64,000 nucleotides of DNA from Bagarius yarrelli (GCA_005784505.1 VCAZ01000001.1:13067597-13131596), one strand, 5' to 3'. Counted from the stretch's first letter, positions 45,110 to 58,365 are shown. Notes: generated by a model not told the origin, from the letters alone. Numbers and translations: made by a program.

Positions 45110-45275
45110 GCGGGGACCCCTGGGGGTTGTAGATATCTTGCTCCATGTTACGTATAATAACAATGACATTTTGGATTGTTTAAATAGTTAGCTGTTGGGG
45201 GACATCCTATAATGTGGGGGCCCAGGCAACTGCCTGCTTTTCCTGCCTTTTTCCTATGACTCAGTAAAAAAATGA
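45110..45275 (-). mobile_element. hAT-like transposon end (right, inverted)
   Basis: GTGGGGGCCCAGGCAACTGC and CCTATGACTCAG mirror the end at 40815-40880. Either a partner end or an independent fragment. Confidence 0.45.
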
Positions 45276-47439
45276 CTTCAATAATCAATTTTAGCAAATA
45301 AATACGTTTACTTATCTGATAGTTTAAATTAAATTATGTAGCATTTTCTATTTCAAAATGATAATTTCAAGTTAAGATTTTTCCCTCTAGATACATTTAT
45401 TTGTGTCATTACAGTACAGTGTAAGTACAATGAATTTATTTTTTTTTTCTGGAATATTCCAGCCGGGGTGATAGTGTAGGATTAGCCATGACACAGCACC
45501 CCTGAAGCACATAGCAGGTTGAGGGTCTCACTCCTGAACCCTGATCTTGTAAAAGGAAAAATATTTATATATGCTGCCATATCTATCATTAAAATATTTT
45601 TTTTGCTTGAAATTACTAAAGTTTAGAAACGGGTCGAATAGATTTAGATCTAGAATTGTGGGTTCCCAGCACCACAAAACTTCCACTGCTATGTTCCTAA
45701 GCATAGACCCTTAACCCTCAAAAATTAAGAAAATGAGATAAACATTGGCGCACTGGATCAATTTTTTTTTGCCAAATTGCCATAAATGTAAACTTTTATA
45801 ATAGTCACTCATAATTTTTTTGATGTTTGAAATAGTCATAATCTGTCATGTCATTAAGTATGAAGTCCTCTTCGAACAATGTCCTCACTTGTCAGATTCT
45901 ACGTAATTGTTAACTGTTTAATCAGTGAACCAACCCTAGAATTCTGAAGATGTTTGAATGTTGACATGTCCATTCTACCTTTATCTTTTTAACACAATTA
46001 ATAAACTTTTCATTATTTATTTATTTCCTCTTGCTCTCAGCTACATAGAATTATTACTTATTAAGTATCTAAATTCTCATGTACAAAGTGGGAAAGTGTC
46101 TCAGTATTCCTGTCCCGCTGTGAACACATATACACACACACGCGCGCACATGCATACGTACAAATACGTCAATTGCTGTTCGCGCATAGGCTCATACAAA
46201 TTTTCAAATGGCTGTTATATTTGCCATGCGTGTGTGAGTGTGTGGGAGTAACGGAAGTACTATGACTTTATTGTCTGCCTCTGCATTCTCTCTGGGCTCT
46301 GTGTCATATAGTCTTTTGGAGACAATGGCCGAGATTGTGTGTGCTGGGGCAGAGAAAGAAGCAGACCACCTGCGTAAACGGGAGTTGCTTGTTCAGCTCT
46401 CCACACAGATTTACTGGCTGTTTCCTCAGGGCTGAAAGGTCAGATTTGGAGAAGATGGCTGGAACGCAACTTCTTACGACATTGTGTGTGTGTGTTTCTG
46501 TGAAATGCAGGTGTATAGAGAGTGGTATAGAGACCATCAGAAAACATCCTAACACAAATCAACTGGAACACCCCTATTTTAAAAAGTGTGTGTCTGAGAT
46601 TTATAAGGTCTGATGCATACATAAATTCTATCCATGACACATGACAGCAGGGTATCATATGGCTCAAGTGTGAAGGTCAGCTATGATTATATACGTAGAG
46701 TGACAAAGAATATACATCCAGTATATACAGACTGCAGTCAAGCGTGAAAACAGTAACACATGTTTACCTCAGGGGAAAACATAAGGTTACGGATGTAAGT
46801 GTGTATCTTTAGCAGTAAAGTTGGCACTTCATAAATCTATGTAACACTTATAGCTGTGCAGTTATAAGAGAGATAATTCAAATGATTTGCCTTATTGATC
46901 TGCAGACTTACAGTAATAACTACTATAGTTTTATCAAGTGAGAGACATATTAAAACGTCCCACATTGTCTTGTATTTCGAAGGCATTATTCTGTCAGTAT
47001 TTTGTTCTATTCTGCTGAAATTAAATGATGAACATGATAAACAGCAAAATTGTTTACTCCTAAATTCTCTATAATGCCAATGGGGAAAGATGTTCCATTC
47101 AAATTCCGCTAAACATACATCCTTTTTATGGCACTGGTAGCTTCCCATAAAATGATGGGTAAATGTTATTAAAATCTATGACTGCATTGCAGATAGAAAA
47201 ACAGTCCCAAAGAAAAGTTGGAACACAAAATAGAGGATCTCTAAGTGGTTATGCGGCAAACACTACAGCTGTTAAAGGCAAAGCAACTCTTTGGTATCTT
47301 CAGTATCTTTATGCAACTTCAGTAAGTTAACCAGTAATTAAAAAAAAAAGTATGTATTTTCTGAAGTTATGATTATAACTATGCTAAGTTACAGTTAGTC
47401 AAGTTAGCCACCATGTCTATATGTGGGATTTTTTAACTG
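45276..47439. other. Non-coding DNA with a SINE remnant
   Basis: 45650-45725 (GAATTGTGGGTTCCCAGCAC, then TTAACCCTCA) is a worn family 1 SINE piece. A CA/CG repeat lies at about 46131-46148. ORFs at 45958-46667 show no known motif. No gene recognised. Confidence 0.45.
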
Positions 47440-47890
47440 TTCCAGATTTAGTCACACTTTTACTCCTATAATAACCTGAACATAAATAACCAAATGTGTG
47501 TAACTGTGGGGATTCGTGTTCAATCAACTACACGAGTATTAATGTGATCAGACACTAATGTTGGGTGAGGAGGTCTGGGATTCAGTCAGTGTTCCAGTTT
47601 ATCCTAAAGGTGTTCAGTGGGATTGAGTCAGAGTCAGGATTCTGTACAGGACACTTCAGTTCTTCCACTCCAACCAGAAACATCATCTCGTCAGGGAGCT
47701 CAGAGGGTTTTGTGCAAAGAATCATACTGGAACAGTGTTTGAGTCTCTTAGTTCCTAGTGAAGGAATAATGTTATTTTACAAAATACAAAGACATTCTAG
47801 ACAACTGTGCTTCAGACTTTGTGGCAACTGTTTGGGGAAGACACACTTATGTACGTGTGTAGGTTAAGTGTTCACAAAGCTTTGCCAATA
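47440..47890 (-). mobile_element. Tc1-like element, family B, longest fragment
   Basis: Includes GATCAGACACTAATGTTGGG, TCCAGTTTATCCTAAAGGTG, CAGTTCTTCCACTCCAACCA, CAAAGACATTCTAGACAACT and GTGGCAACTGTTTGGGGAAG. This covers the transposase 3' part and subterminal region in reverse. Terminal repeats are worn beyond recognition. Confidence 0.75.
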
Positions 47891-48438
47891 AGGTGGTCTG
47901 TGTGCTGCTATGCAAGGTTTTGAGACTCTTCTATAATATATGTAGTGTATGTATTTGCCTTGTGCTGTACCACCATTATACTATAAATATGTTTTTGCCG
48001 AATGTCAGATTTTCCCTTATTTCACTGTAACTCCAACATGCAATCATACTCGGGTACAAAAACGTATTCTCCCGTTCTGTGTTTGGGAAAAAGAGACCTC
48101 CACAGTAACAGGAGAGACATTTTCTAAATGAGGAAAATTCTTGACTAATACTTTCTATTGACGAAATAAGAAGGAGGAAAATAATTTGTATTATAGCTGA
48201 TCAATTCCACACAGTTCACAGAGCTGGCATGGAGCAGCATTAGAGTACACATGCACATTGTAAAATCCTGCATAGTCTGATGCATTTTGTGTTGTGTGTG
48301 TTTCATTGGTTTCCTGCTGCAACTTTGCCAGTTAGAACATGCGCAATGTATGAGTGTTTGTGTGTTTATGAGCCACAGCTAATAATTGAACTGCAATCCA
48401 TGCACAACAAATAAATGTGTGTGTGTTCGTGTTCAGTT

Positions 48439-48440
<2 letters not shown>
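47891..48440. other. Non-coding DNA
   Basis: No gene or named repeat seen. Confidence 0.5.
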
Positions 48441-48442
<2 letters not shown>

Positions 48443-48495
<53 letters not shown>

Positions 48496-48512
48496 TACTC
48501 TCTCTCTCTCTC
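48443..48512 (+). repeat. (TC)n microsatellite
   Basis: About 70 nt of TC with a few interruptions. Confidence 0.95.
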
Positions 48513-48529
48513 CATAGAGTAAATAAGTG

Positions 48530-48730
48530 TGGTAAGTGTGGCTTTGCTGTCCGTGTGAGAGGGAAATACCGAGGAGGTGCAGTCAGCCCAGGCCTAACGG
48601 AACGGAGACAGCAACGAGTGTCTCCGTTCCCATTACCACGGCTACAATTCTGCTGCCCCACATCCTCTTACGTCACAACCGGCATTCATGGAGCCAGTTG
48701 TGGTCTTCAACGATGAGGACTGATTTTTAA
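48530..48730. other. GC-rich island with a perfect hairpin
   Basis: Locally GC- and CpG-rich, unlike the AT-rich surroundings. A perfect 12-bp inverted repeat (GGAACGGAGACA at 48599-48610, its complement at 48619-48630) has an 8-nt loop. ORFs run on both strands, but none has a known motif. It could be a small promoter, an exon of an unknown transcript, or a transposon piece. Confidence 0.45.
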
Positions 48731-49009
48731 GGGTTTGGAAAATTTCATAATGTCTTTTCATAGAGAAATCAATACTTTTTAAGGTTTTATTGGAGTGTGC
48801 TGTTCTGTGCCTTCACTTGTCATTAGATATAGAGCTTAAATTCCCACTAGTCTTTGCATGTTTTAGCTTTTGTGGAGGATTCATGCTCTTGGCAGTATGA
48901 CTATAAATCTGTAAGGGTGATTAGGCTACAGTTTAGTTAATGACAGGGTATGGTACTGCAAATCCCAGTCAATTGGTTCTCACAGTGCAGAATAAAAGTT
49001 AGTACTAAT

Positions 49010-49053
<44 letters not shown>

Positions 49054-52000
49054 TGAAGACTTATGATTTTGTGCCAACAATCCATAAGTAGATTTGAGTT
49101 CCACATGACTTTAAGTATCATTGTTTAACATATAGAACTCCAAGCATTATAGATTGCACACATATACCATCATGTAAAATGTTGACCTCAGCCTACATAT
49201 CACACACCCCCTACAATCGAACTAATCTACTTACATGCCGTACTTTACACACGCATGCTACAGTGTCTACATACTTAGCACTTATAAATGTACATGTTTT
49301 ATGTGCACTAATAGCTGTTTTGTGAATTTAATTGTACTGTACTTGTATTTTATTTTTTCTGCTTTTTTCTTTTTATATTCTATTAATTTGTTTTATAAAG
49401 GAGGATCATATGGCATTGGAGGATTTCTCTATACTAAATTAAATATTGATTGTTTTTATCATAACTAGTTTTATCAATAATTTATTGATTGTATATTTAT
49501 TATAGATCTTTTTTTTTTGCCCTGGGAATAAATTTATTACTGTATTATTGTATTCACATTTATGTGTATAAATTTAAATGATATGGCAATATACCATTAA
49601 TAAATTTTCATCAATAACAGCTTCATGTGTCTGCACAGCCTGAATTTCAGCTACTAAAGAAGGTTTTAATCTTTTTTTAAACATGCCCTCTTATTTCTAA
49701 GGCATCCTTTTTTTGAAAACAAATAGTTTTTTGTCCTCAAATTGTGTATTTCAAGACAGAAGGGTTAGCTTTTGTATTACAATAGTCAAATTTCTCAGCT
49801 GTGCTGCAAAACCATCCAGATGTTTCTGTGACCAGCAAAGCTACTGGGGTCAAAACAGAGCCCAGAAGACCAATGACAGAGGACCTTAAAGAGGCTGTAG
49901 AAAAAATATTAAAGAAAATCTGCTGGTGTAAATACACCCCCACCCCTCTTTCTTTTTCTGATCTGAAGTTTTGGCCTGCAAAAACACTCCACAGCTGATG
50001 AGGCAGTATGAAAATTTCTACAGGCATGACCCAGGTTCTGATATGCCACTTCTTACAAATAAGATAACCATTGTCTGGGATGAAAGAAGCGTGACAGGAC
50101 AAGCATTTCATTGCCAGTTTCAGCTACTACTTGGCAGGGACCTTTGTGGTTTATCTGCCCATCAGGGTTCTGGTAAAATCCAATCTGCCTGTGTCTGCCT
50201 GTGTGAATACCAGCAGTGAAGCGTAAAAGACCCGAGACACACATATACACACAAACTGCAAATGAAAGGCCCTGCAAGCTGTAGCATGCTGACGCCCGCA
50301 CACTTCTAAACTGCTGGGTGGGTCTAACATGCGCTCTGCGAAGATGCCACCAATTTGTGTCTGTAGTTAAAGATAGGTGAGCAGTTATGAGGTGTCAGCA
50401 AATAGATGCTGAGTGTGTGGTGTGTTTTTAAATCTTTTACATTCACCTGTATGTATAAAGACTAATACAGATAAAGAGCATACAGGAGCATACAGATAAA
50501 GAGCTAGCTAAATAAATATGCATGGATAAAATATGCTAAAAAATATTTAATTGTGAACTTAAACTAACTATATATTGCGTTATTCCTTGTCCTTAAATTT
50601 CAATATTTAAATGTCCTATGACAGCAAACACAGCATATCAGTGCAAACACCTTATACCACTGTTCAAGTTTTGGGTTTACTTTAACTGAACATGAACTTC
50701 TCTACATGTCAAAGTATTTTAGACTCAAATACTTGACATGCAACAGCACAATAACACCACGTAGACCAATAAATGGACAACAAAATGGCTGAAAAAGAAA
50801 GAAAACGTTGTGGTCATTGGGCATAAACGAACCCCCACAAAGCTCAACAAAAAATAAAGCAAATTGTATAGAAAAGTGAGCTAAATTTTAGTTACACTGG
50901 TATAGAAGGTGACTGCATAAACATTTTTATGCTGGTTAAGTCTCGTACCATACTGATAGCAGTTTCTGATTTGTAAACTTATTTATATGTATTCATATTT
51001 TCTGTGAAAGGCTTAGGACCAAGAAATGTTCGTCCAATCAAAATGTGTGATTCTATTATGATAGACTTTCTTACATGATTACCTGGTAACAGATTTATTT
51101 GCCCAACCTTTTCAACCAGACACGGTACAATTATCAGCCAGGGTTGACAGATTGGGCAGTTTCACGCCCACTTGTGCAGTTTGAATGTCGTTGTGTGTGT
51201 AAAAATTGACTTGGGCAGGTGTACAAAATTTGGCATCAGTTTGGTGGTTTTGAAAGTTACATTTTATAGATTAATTATTTAACAAAACCCAAGATTACAC
51301 CAGAAATAGAATGGAATTGGAAATTAATATGGTTGTTGCATTTTCATGCTGCAGTCTAGTGGACAGGTAAGTATAAGGTGTGATATTGGTGTATTTAGAT
51401 GTAGTTTGTGTACCTTACGAATTAGCTTAACTACAGCAGCAGCATGTAATCGGGTACTATTTTCATCATGTTCTGTGTTTTAGTACTGAAACTAACTGTA
51501 TTATAACATTTTCTCACCAGTAAATGGCACATGATGTATTGTAGTAATGTTTTCTCTGGTCGTCTTGTTTGTGCACGTTCATACGTTCCGGACTCGTGGC
51601 TTTGGACCACGAGGGTTGGATGAACACTTTTAGTGCTATCAGGCTACAGTTAGCATTTTACAGTTAGCAGATGAGTGTGTATTTTTACCACAAATTAGCA
51701 ATTCGGACAATGTTCCAAGACAACAGAAGTCTGTGGTTACAGCTAGATAGAAAAGATACTTGATCTGAAAAGCTTTTTCTTTGCAGGGCCATTAAATCTC
51801 GGCTAAGTTACCAATTATATCATATCATTAAAATCAGTTTGCTAACTAAGAATCTAGCAGACCTAGCTTTTTATATTGCTTTTTAAAAAACCCTGAAAAG
51901 TCTACCTAACATCTGCACTATGAAGCAGGTTGCTAATGTCAAGCTTAAGTTCACATTCATACTAATTACCAAATCAATAAACAGCCATGTTTAGCTGGAT

Positions 52001-52674
52001 ATATTTAGTCTTTGCAGGTTAGCCTACTTAGCTTCTAACAGGATTCCAAGGATAAAGTATCTATTAGGATCTATTACAGTGTAAGTTTGGATGAACATCC
52101 CTGTCTGTGGTAATGATTATACTTTTTATTACCGGATTCAGGCTGCTAAGCTACTAAAATCCTAGCTTTTTTAATGACCTGGTGCATTGCTTTTTGTTTA
52201 AATTTTCTTTAGCAGAGAGTAAGATTGATGTTGGTGAACTAGACTGTGGTCTAAATAAAACAAAGGATCTGAAGTCTGCTGAGTGCACACAGTACTGTTC
52301 AGCGCATAACCCACCCAAAACAATTCATTATCATTTAATTACTTTTTTAATGCAATAAGTGACACATTGTCATCCTACATGATGAAAGTGACATCTTATG
52401 ATTTTGCGGGCAGGAACACACAGCTTTGAACAAAAGCTATGGATGCACTGGTTTCCAATAAATGGTTTAATAAACTATGAAAGTAGACATTTTTGAGTGG
52501 GCTGTATATACATTCAACATCTGGAAGCTAGTTGTGTATGTGTTTCAATATAAGCCAACATGAGAGCAGTAAAATTAAATATTCACATTTCTGTTTTACA
52601 GAATGTAGAAACGGCAACAACAATCTTTCAATGAAGGTAACACACATTCCTTCCTTTCTCTCTTATCCTCACTG
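48731..52674. other. Mostly unique non-coding DNA, 3.9 kb
   Basis: A (CA)n run lies at 49011-49051. ORFs at 49737-50301 on both strands have no family I know. GATTGGGCAGTTTCACGCCC near 51150 may be a worn repeat. No exon recognised. Confidence 0.4.
49011..49051 (+). repeat. (CA)20 microsatellite
   Basis: About 41 nt of CA. Confidence 0.95.
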
Positions 52675-53020
52675 CAGATAATGGGAGCCAGATTGTCTGA
52701 GCTCGGAGGGAAATGTAATAATAACCAGCAACTCGTTTGGAATCTCGTTTGACATTTCATCTACACAGCTGTGTTTGTGATTTTTTTTTTAACTTGTGAA
52801 TATTGGTCATGGAACAATAAATCAAAGAGTCCTCGTTGGGTGAGATCGACATGTCAAGCCATGGCTAATCAAAGGCTTGGAATGAGGCCCTGGCATTTAG
52901 TGTGCCATGGCGTGGGTCCAGGTGTCTGAGTTATGATGAACAAGAACGACAAGCCTGCGTTATTGCGCCTTGTCTCTCTATGTTCAGACCAGCATGCAAC
53001 CATAAATTGATTGTTTAAGT
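52675..53020. promoter_or_regulatory. Candidate conserved non-coding element
   Basis: Balanced, non-repetitive, non-coding sequence with several homeodomain- and TCF-like words (AATAAT, CAATAAATCAAAG, GGCTAATCAAAGG), unlike the AT-rich flanks. The call is a visual impression only. Confidence 0.3.
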
Positions 53021-53166
53021 CCGGTGTTTTTAAAAATGCATGACTTTTAAACTTCTGAAAGTGTTTCCAGTGTTTTGGTTTTGTGTGGCATATGCATTAG
53101 AAATTTAGCCAGCAGTTCAAGGACGCAATGTCTGCTGTTAAGAGTTAGCGCAACTCAAGAGGATCA

Positions 53167-54054
53167 GAGACTTTTCTTACAGAGCCCCAATGCTATGGAA
53201 TAGCCTCCCTATGTATGTTCGAGAATCAGACACAGTCTCAGTGTTTACGTCCAGGTTAAAAACGTACTTATTTAATCAAGCCTTTTGTATTGATTCCCCT
53301 TAGATAAAGGAGCAGATCTGGGGGACTCATGGGTGTTGAGTATTATGGTGATCTGGTATGTTTAGATGCTGTCTTCCCCTCTCTTATTGATCACGGTGTT
53401 GATGATGAGAGCGGCTGGTTGCTTAACATATCAGGGAGCCCTCATGTCTGTGTTTCCCTCTGGTTCTCCTTTTAGTTATGCTGACCTAGTTAGTCTTGCC
53501 GGAGTCCATGCTTGCACTCTACATTATTCATTTAATCAATCCAAACCGTGTGATTACATTGTCACTTAACTGTTTTCCTTCTTTTTGCCTTCCTTTCCCT
53601 CTCTCTCTTTCTCTCTCTCTCTCTCACTGTTGAGTTACATACGCCACAACGGAGCTGCCGGTGATCCAGACCCCACCTCCAACCCGGTCCTGTTGGACCC
53701 TTCCCTGTGACCTGCCCCAGCGGATGATACATCACCAGGGTGACCTAGGACGACCCACTTCACCATAAAGACACAGTTGTTCACACACACACAATGTAAC
53801 CACATAATCCCTGCTACCTGTTTTTCACCCAAATGAGGATGGGTTCTCTGTTGAGTCTGGTTCCTCTCAAGGTTTCTTCCTATCTCATCTCAGGGAGTTT
53901 TTCCTTGCCACCGTCGTCCCCGGCTTGCTCATCAGGGACAAACTGATTTCTGTTTCATTCTGTCTCATAATTTCTTCAATTGTGTGAAGCTGCTTTGTGA
54001 CAATCACTTTTTGTAAAAAGCGCTATACAAATAAAACTGAATTGAATTGAATTG
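53167..54054 (+). mobile_element. 5'-truncated copy of the same LINE with 10-bp duplication
   Basis: Matches the 3' part of the 27.5-31 kb LINE in the opposite orientation. It starts at GAGACTTTTCTTACAG, contains ATAGCCTCCCTATGTATGTT and a CT-rich run, and ends AAAGCGCTATACAAATAAAA followed by (GAATT)n. The target repeat AAGAGGATCA lies at 53157-53166 and 54055-54064. Confidence 0.93.
53366..53569 (+). other. 67-codon ORF in the LINE 3' region, copy 2
   Basis: Same length as the ORF at 28066-28269 and differing at only three residues, all in the part around VHACTLHYSFNQSK. Both copies begin MLSSPLLLITVLMMRAAGCL. Confidence 0.5.
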
Positions 54055-54164
54055 AAGAGGATCACTGTTAGCACTGTTAGCACTAGCACAGCCATGCTTT
54101 TTAATTACTTTTTTTTTTGACCTTCATGGTGTATCTCAACCAGCCCCCTACAGAAGACTATCAA

Positions 54165-54505
54165 ACATCCATCCATCCATCCATCTATTGTCTATACCTG
54201 CTTATTTCTTAATCAGGGTAACTGGGATCTGCTGGAGTCTATCCCAGCCGTCATTAGGTAAAAGGCAGGGGTACACCCTGGACAGGACGCGAGTCTATCA
54301 CAGGGCCACATACAGACAAATTTAGATTCACCAATCAACCGAAGATGCACATTTTTGGACTGTGGAGGAAACCGAAATATCCGGAGTAAATCAATACAAG
54401 AGCGGAAAGAACATACAAACTCTTTACAGAAAGACCCCTGCTGGGAATACGAACATATGACCTTTTTGCTATCAGGGAACAGTGCTAACCACTAAGTCAC
54501 CGCAC
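54165..54505 (-). mobile_element. SINE-like retroposon, family 2, nearly full length
   Basis: Reversed (CATC)n tail, then GGGATCTGCTGGAGTCTATC, GGTACACCCTGGACAGGACG, TGTGGAGGAAACCGAAATAT, and a reversed tRNA-like head (GTGCTAACCACTAAGTCACC). The best copy of family 2 in the window. Confidence 0.85.
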
Positions 54506-55869
54506 AAAACTATAGAGAGAAGTTAGTAACATGCTGTGGCTTATTACTGTAACACTGTGATTTTTCTTCGTGTTTTTCAGTCTGATATGTTTTTGATTAA
54601 TAGCTTTCAGTATTTAAAACATGTTCAAGAGGCCAACAGCATGAACCTCATGCCTTATTAATACATAAACTGCTAAAGTATTCACCAGACATATAGTTCA
54701 TTAAAATATTCATGAATTTAAAGATTTTAATGATACACAGTCCATAGATTCCTTTAAACACTCACACTGACTGGAATTTCACAGTTATAAGATATGATTT
54801 TTAGCCTGAGGTCCTTAAGCTGGCATAAAAAGTAATACCAATCCGCATAAAAACATATAGTACCAGATTCTATTTTCATATGTGTCAAAGTACAGCGCTG
54901 TGGAGTAAAAAGAGCAAATGCAGGTTAAAAGAAGTTGAGTGACAGAACACGTAAACAAAGCTGAAGGTATTTGTGTTGCTTTTTTTGCATACTTCAAATT
55001 TGTAATTCAATCTTAAATTCTTCTATGGCCTTTTAGGCTTGTACATATCCCATATGGATTTTTTTTTTTAAATAGCCAGTAATTTTACATTGTATTTAGT
55101 AAAGTAAGCGGAAATAATATAGCTTTTTATGAAAATATTTATTGAGCCCACTTTTCCAGGAAGTCTGTGGGTGAAGTCATTGTATGTGCCATGTGTATAT
55201 GGTTAGCATGTCTCTTTGTGTCCTTATTCACTTTCCTCAGGAAGAAAAGGCACACACACATATATATATACACACAGACGGAACGAGTGTAAAGCTACAC
55301 TCCGCAGCAAGCAAAAGAAACCACAGAAGATGGATCAAGCAAGGATTTGGCCCAGGATGAAATAAAAATGACAGAAGGGGGAAGTGTAAAAATATGGCAG
55401 GTCACATGTATGTTTGAGTAAAGAAACAACAAGGCGGGAGAAACATAAGCCTAGATCATAAGCAGAGAAATAATTTAGCACAACTGTATTTTTTTGCTTT
55501 GCTCTCAGACAGATGGCCTGTGAGTCGACCACACTCATGATGAGAATGTGTCTGCATTCTACAGACTCCAGTCAACCAAATTCTGGGCCAAACCCAACAA
55601 GATAATTAATTCTGCAATTCAAGCCTAATTTGAAGTTATGAATGTAAATTGCTTTATCTGGAAAATATATAATTATTAAATATATTTATAAATATATATA
55701 TATTAGATACATTATAATTATAAGGTAATAAGGGTGCTCAGTGTTGTGGCTACCCTGTGGCTAATTTTAGGTATATTTGTCATTAGGATGTTTCACAGCA
55801 TAACCAGTTGATCAGATTAGTCGTGCTGTGATGATGACAAAGGAACTTTCAATTAAATTTCTAGATGGA
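54506..55869. other. Non-coding DNA
   Basis: AT-rich with a short CA/TA run near 55251-55276. No gene recognised. Confidence 0.5.
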
Positions 55870-56190
55870 GTTGTTAGGTGTTAAAAAAATCTAGGGAGAC
55901 GCTTATTAAAACTTCGCTGAGCTCTTTGATCCTTCTTTGGAGCACTGTGAAATCGATTATAACAAAATGGGAAAAATATGGCACAACCCAGACACTACCA
56001 AGTCTAGGCAAAAGGGGCATTTGTCGGAAAAGTGTCCAAGAGTCCGGATCCAGCACTGAAATATTTACGGATTTACTGCTCAATATAGAAGAACCTGTGC
56101 ACCTCCTCGACAATATTATTACCTCCTTACAGATCTGGTCTCAGTTAGGAGTGTCCAGATAAAAGACACTTCTGAGGAAAAAACTATAAT
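55870..56190 (+). pseudogene. Tc1-like transposase N-terminal fragment
   Basis: The plus-strand reading includes STVKSIITKWEKYGTTQTLP, which fits the second helix-turn-helix and linker of Tc1 transposases (family pattern S-T-V-x-x-I-I-x-K-W-K-x-x-G-T-T-x-T-L-P). LLLNIEEPVHLLDNIITSLQ follows. The catalytic domain is absent. It differs from families A to D in this window. Confidence 0.75.
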
Positions 56191-57024
56191 AAATGCATTT
56201 CTGATTTGGCCAGAGAGAATTTGATAAAATCTAAGAGATTTTGAATAAAGTTTTTAGGCAATTTGGCCTTAGTACAAGCTAATAGGCTATATTTTGTGCA
56301 GTTTGAATACTGTACAGTGCAATACCCAGAAACCTGTTTAAAATAGGACAAACCTCGTTTTAAACCTAGTTTATTGTTTAACATGTTAAAAATCTTTACA
56401 TTTATGAACAATTATTTGCAATAAATTAATTATATCTGTAGGCATACTTTTATGCCTTACTTTTTCAAGACATTTCAGATTGGGTTCTTTCTTCCAGTTT
56501 TATAGGCCTTGTCGAGCTCAGAATGATGAGATATTTTACATCATATTTTTGCATTCATATTAAAAATAGAGGGAGAAATAAACATCTTCATGCTACCTAA
56601 CTGTGATGAGTAATTTATATTTATTGTCTCAAAAAAGTGAACTTTAACTGTAAAAGAAATGTGTTCTATGAAAACTTTCCCCACACTATTACACAACCTC
56701 CACCAGACTGTAAACACAAGTTAGATTGGTTTATGCTGCAGCTGGCCAATTCTGTTTCCATCAAATACATGTTCTGACATCATGCTACAGTTTTTCACAA
56801 TTTAGATATCTCTTTTTTGTGTGTTCACTAAAACCGAAAGTGAACATGGCATAATCAGGATTAAGGTTATGTTTCCAAAGGCTGTTTTAAAGGATACATT
56901 AAGCATTAAGATTTAAAGTGTTGTGCTCTGCTTTTCTGCTCGTATATATGAGTTAATGTTCCTTTTTTGTAAGTTAAAACCAGGCTTGAAATTCTCTATT
57001 ATCCTTTGACAAAGACAAGTCATT
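56191..57024. other. Non-coding AT-rich DNA
   Basis: No gene or named repeat seen. Confidence 0.5.
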
Positions 57025-57155
57025 ACCATTTACAGCAGACATCCTATTTATACAACTGAGCAATTGGGAGTTAATGACACTGCAGTGGCAACTTGGTGCT
57101 AATGGGAATCGAACCCACAGTCTAACACCTTAACCACTGCGTTATCTCATCCCCT
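57025..57155 (-). mobile_element. tRNA-derived SINE, family 1
   Basis: Reversed body (ATACAACTGAGCAATTGGGA) and head (GGGAATCGAACCCACAG holds the reversed B box; TTAACCACTGCG holds the A-box region). The tail is partly lost. Confidence 0.8.
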
Positions 57156-58314
57156 GTCAGCATAAGTGCTGCTTTAGAGATTGCTGTATAAAAAAACAAA
57201 AAAAAAGTAGTTTTATCTCATAGTGCATGAAAAATCGTGCCACAATCAGAATGACTAACATTTTTTCTATTCTGATGGCTGATGTAAACATCTCCCGAAG
57301 CTGCTGGCTTGTACCTGCATGATTTTATGTGCTGCACCGCTGCTACATGATTGGATAATTAGATAAGCGCAGGAATGATTAGGTGTACAGGTGTTTCCAA
57401 TAAAGTGCTTAGTAAGTGTTGTACTGTATTTGCACAGTGGACATATACAGTTACACTCATTTAAAAAAAAGTGTTATATTTTATAGTTTATAGTTTAAAC
57501 AGCCATGTTAATTTGAATTCACTTAATGAACATGGGGTTGGGAAAACTGTCCCGAGTTCCTGTTAGAATTCCTAGTTAAGGGATTGTTATTGTATATTAA
57601 AATTCCAAGTTTAGGAAATGTTATTGTATAATGACAATTTGTTATTGTAAATAGAGGCAAGAATTATAATTTGTGTATGATCATATGATTTCTTTTAACT
57701 GATGGATTTACATAAACATAAAAATCCTAACCCTAGGATTTGATTAGAACACTCGTTGACACATGTGATTTGCAGCTGTATTCTCTGTAATAAATTGTAA
57801 TATCTATTCTGTGTGAAACAATGTGAAGAACGGCTGTTATTTTTTTAGAAAACATAATTTATGCTTTTTGGTTCTAAGGGGAAATGACAAATCTCAAAGT
57901 GAAGCATTTGTTTTTGGTTAGAAGATACAGAACAACTCTTTTTTTGCCTTGTAGATTATCTAGTTATTGAGAGCAGATGATATATTATACCGATCCATTT
58001 ACCATCACCATTTTGAACTTGCAGGTGTTTATGGTTTCACGGAGTACAAAATAAAAAGAGTGATGCATGGTAATTACTCTGTTGAAAAGCCCAAAGCTTA
58101 TTCTTCGGTGGTATAAGCTTTAAAAGCATGAGTCGCGCTGTTATGAATGTGTGATTGATGTGCCTTTACCCATTCAGTGTGCAAATGTTACGGCCAATAT
58201 CAGTTAAGTTATAGGGTTATGAATAGAGCTTTATTTATTGTGATGAAAAGCGTAATTGCTCATTTAAACTCACGTGAGGTGCCATCATTACCTTACTTCC
58301 ATCATTACCTTCCT

Positions 58315-58318
<4 letters not shown>

Positions 58319-58362
<44 letters not shown>
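58319..58362 (+). repeat. (CT)22 microsatellite
   Basis: About 44 nt of CT. Confidence 0.95.

Positions 58363-58365
<3 letters not shown>

Noticed and set aside
49737..50301. Overlapping ORFs on both strands as a coding exon
   Set aside because: Overlap on both strands without a family match is typical of less AT-rich non-coding DNA.
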